Below are positions 20,460-22,005 of a stretch of 22,005 nt of DNA, in pieces. The translations under genes and the position numbers were made by a program. How positions within the stretch are numbered: position 1 is the first letter of the stretch; every line of letters starts with the position of its first letter. This DNA is from JAHELQ01 sp965603365 (GTDB taxonomy: Bacteria; Acidobacteriota; Aminicenantia; UBA2199). The notes beneath the pieces are model-generated. The model was not told where the DNA came from and did not search any database. It saw only the letters and a program-made list of their open reading frames with translations. The stretch lies in contig CBFDCR010000083.1 of the NCBI GenBank assembly GCA_965603365.1, positions 1 through 22,005 on the forward strand. The letters are read 5' to 3'.

Positions 20460-21325
20460 CTCTATTGCTCCTTATTTAGTCTAGCTAATTATCGCCCTAC
20501 CTTAGTAATATTCAGGGCAGACAAAACTTATCCATCCTTAACTTCAAAAGTTTGGAAAATCGGTGCATTAGAGCGCCAGGCGAAGCTGGCGCGCTAACGT
20601 ACCGATACTCATATAAAAGGTTCCGTTATCCAAAATTATTAATTTCAAAATCGCCAGGTTGACGTAGCTATAATTAGATCTTATATTTATTCTTTGACTA
20701 ATCTATTTTGCCTTGCCATGAAGAGTTTGTAAATCACTATCTACTATTGCAATACAGTCTGAGATCAACTTCGTTATGAATTCAGAAACCTAGGCCGGCG
20801 CATCAATCTATTACTTTTCTATGTACAACCGATATTGGTCCGGAAAAAGGGCCAAAATCCAAAGATTAAAGAAACTGGTTTTTACTTTTTTTCTTTAGTT
20901 ATTATGCCTAAAAGGCCGGGTTGTGTACTGTGATTTATATTGGATTGTATGACCATTACAGTCAATATTGTATCCACTTCCGTGATTACTTAATTTCATG
21001 TTTCTTAACAATTAAATGTTGTCATTACTTTTTTTTAAAAACCGCACACAAAAAAATTATCGGAGCTTGATGAACCAAATCCTACGGTTGATTCAAATAT
21101 CCTGCGAAGGTTATAAGATTATTTCGGGATTCAAACACTCCCCCTGTTCGCTCCCTATCAAACTTACACATTCCAATCCACCGTCCCTTAACTTTTCGCA
21201 AGCACATTCATATCGGTTAATCCAATAGGGACTAGCTCAATAGGAAATGTTTTTATACCTGTCATTCCTGCTATGTTTACCTTAGTTATATATCTTCAAA
21301 CAGAGATTTATGGATCAATTTTAGA
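20460..21325. other. Long intergenic region with a hairpin and decayed repeat
   Basis: No supported gene in ~865 nt; the short ORFs lack RBS. It contains a large hairpin (20561-20604), a weak fourth copy of the dispersed element (about 21021-21066: GTCATTAC, T run, CGCACACAAAAAAATTATCGG), and the CCCTATCAAACTTACACATTCC motif (about 21150-21180) that resembles 15612-15637. The rest shows nothing I recognise. Confidence 0.55.
20561..20604. repeat. 44-nt hairpin
   Basis: The left arm 20561-20579 (CGGTGCATTAGAGCGCCAG) pairs with 20586-20604 at 16 of 19 positions around a 6-nt loop. It begins CGGTGCATTA, the same ten bases that open element copy C (15746). No T run follows, so it is not a standard terminator. 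Confidence 0.8.
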
Positions 21326-21583
21326 TTAAAGAAACGATCTCCATACTCCGACACCCAATAGGAGTGCGGGAACCGAGATGGCCTCGTCGAGGTCGTCCCA
21401 ATGTAGGCCGGTTCCGCCTCCACTGATGATGTACTTCTTACGTTCATCAGGAGAAGCATGGAGGAGGCGGGGAAAGTAAGCGAGGGGCACACCCAATTGA
21501 CGGCCATCCGCCAGATCGACCCACATCATATCGGCATCGAACCGAAGTGTCCGTGCCTGGGGTTTATTGACCAAAGTGTTCAT
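21326..21583 (-). CDS. DUF2442 family protein
   Basis: 85 residues matching DUF2442: ARTLRFDADMMWVDLADGRQLGVPLAYFPRLLHASPDERKKYIISGGGTGLHWDDLDEAISVPALL. The DGR-x-hydrophobic-P-L-x-x-F/Y-P-R-L and H-W-x-x-L-D-E-x-I-S-V signatures are clear. The family is often adjacent to DUF4160 and found in toxin-antitoxin-like contexts, but its function is unknown. No DUF4160 gene is visible; a 33-codon ORF ends one base before its ATG. The RBS is weak, suggesting translational coupling to that ORF. Confidence 0.85.
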   Translation of the reverse strand: MNTLVNKPQARTLRFDADMMWVDLADGRQLGVPLAYFPRLLHASPDERKKYIISGGGTGLHWDDLDEAISVPALLLGVGVWRSFL

Positions 21584-21584
21584 G

Positions 21585-21686
21585 CTAATACTCTGTCTGT
21601 TTAACTTCTAAACGCTGGAAAGGCTTCCGCTGGTGCCGAATTTTTTCGGTGGGGCGGTGTGTCTCCGGGATGTTCTCAGTGGTCAC
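21585..21686 (-). CDS. Possible 33-residue small protein
   Basis: GTG 21686 is preceded by GGAG at 5 nt and the frame runs to TAG one base before the DUF2442 start. The peptide is highly charged, with a THRPTEKIRHQRKPFQRLEV stretch and no hydrophobic segment. It may be a real small protein coupled to DUF2442, or a leader. No homolog is recognised. Confidence 0.3.
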   Translation of the reverse strand: MTTENIPETHRPTEKIRHQRKPFQRLEVKQTEY

Positions 21687-21807
21687 TCGATCTCCGCAAA
21701 ATCTGTTTTCCGGTTCCTCTCCGGTGGAATAGTTTTATGTACCATATAAGAGAAAAAAAATCAAGAAAAATTTTATAGTTCCCCCGAAAGGGCCTCCTGG
21801 AGGCGCG

Positions 21808-22005
21808 ATTTAGCTGTTCGGAACAGCTATTTAGCTGCTCAGAACTGCGATAGAGCTGCTCAGAACTGCGGTGAAGCTGCTCGGAACTGCGGTGAAGCTG
21901 TTCGGAACTGCGGTGAAGCTGCTCGGAACTGCGGTGAAGCTGCTCGGAACTGCGATGGAGCTGCTCGGAACTGCGGTGAAGCTGCTCGGAACTGCGATGG
22001 AGCTG
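21808..22005. repeat. 21-nt tandem repeat, more than nine units, runs off the edge
   Basis: Units of the type GTGAAGCTGCTCGGAACTGCG repeat head to tail from 21808 to the window end; the leftmost units are the most diverged (ATTTAGCTGTTCGGAACAGCT), the inner ones nearly identical. On the minus strand one open frame reads as heptads S-S-E-Q-L-H-R and continues past the array to a stop near 21675; all three minus frames are open in the array, so coding cannot be decided here. A GCCTC-CTG-GAGGC mini-hairpin lies just left (21792-21804). Confidence 0.9.

Noticed and set aside
20561..20604. Rho-independent terminator
   Set aside because: The stem is strong but no T run follows on either strand.
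21808..22005. CRISPR array at the right edge
   Set aside because: Head-to-tail tandem units without spacers.

Overview
The window looks like a chromosomal piece of a diderm bacterium, probably an uncultured anaerobic lineage. It carries a periplasmic LysM transglycosylase, a secreted prolyl-oligopeptidase-type peptidase and a two-gene NifS/NifU Fe-S assembly pair. Several promoters match the sigma70 pattern (TTGAAA/TTGACA, 17 nt, TATAAT-like) rather than the Bacteroidetes pattern, and Shine-Dalgarno sites are clear. Candidatus Aminicenantota would fit, but that is a guess from gene style and repeat content. No rRNA, tRNA or CRISPR array was seen.

Layout. (1) 1-4.3 kb, accessory: the start of one TIR gene (cut by the left edge), a UPF0175/DUF3368 toxin-antitoxin pair, a complete TIR + formylglycine-generating-enzyme-fold (FGE) protein whose first 244 nt match the partial copy at about nine bases in ten, a lone antitoxin-like gene, two perfect 28-nt palindromes and a 21-nt tandem repeat. 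(2) 4.3-11.6 kb, conserved and GC-rich: trans-3-hydroxy-L-proline dehydratase and an S9 peptidase (both minus), a divergent MltD-like transglycosylase, a RelE-type pair, then nifS-nifU. (3) 11.7-12.2 kb: a repeat protein made of NP-containing octads plus ~21-residue repeats. (4) 12.4-15.6 kb, AT-rich toxin-antitoxin island: DUF4258/YgiT, a truncated YgiT copy, a small CxxC protein, a vapBC pair whose toxin is broken, an orphan antitoxin, an intact vapBC and a second YgiT gene. Copies of a short inverted-repeat element sit between the modules. (5) 15.8-20.5 kb: one very AT-rich 1543-codon gene fusing a RibD-like nucleoside-deaminase domain, a middle region, a helical repeat region and a cobalamin-binding-type radical SAM enzyme. 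(6) 20.5-22 kb: a long non-coding stretch with a large hairpin, a DUF2442 gene, and a second 21-nt tandem repeat running off the right edge.

How they work together. The S9 peptidase and hydroxyproline dehydratase read as a catabolic unit for proline- or hydroxyproline-rich peptides. NifS and NifU are translationally coupled and supply Fe-S clusters. The flanks are defence- and mobility-flavoured: TIR-FGE paralogs, six or more toxin-antitoxin remnants, and the deaminase/radical-SAM fusion, which is the strongest candidate for an undescribed system.
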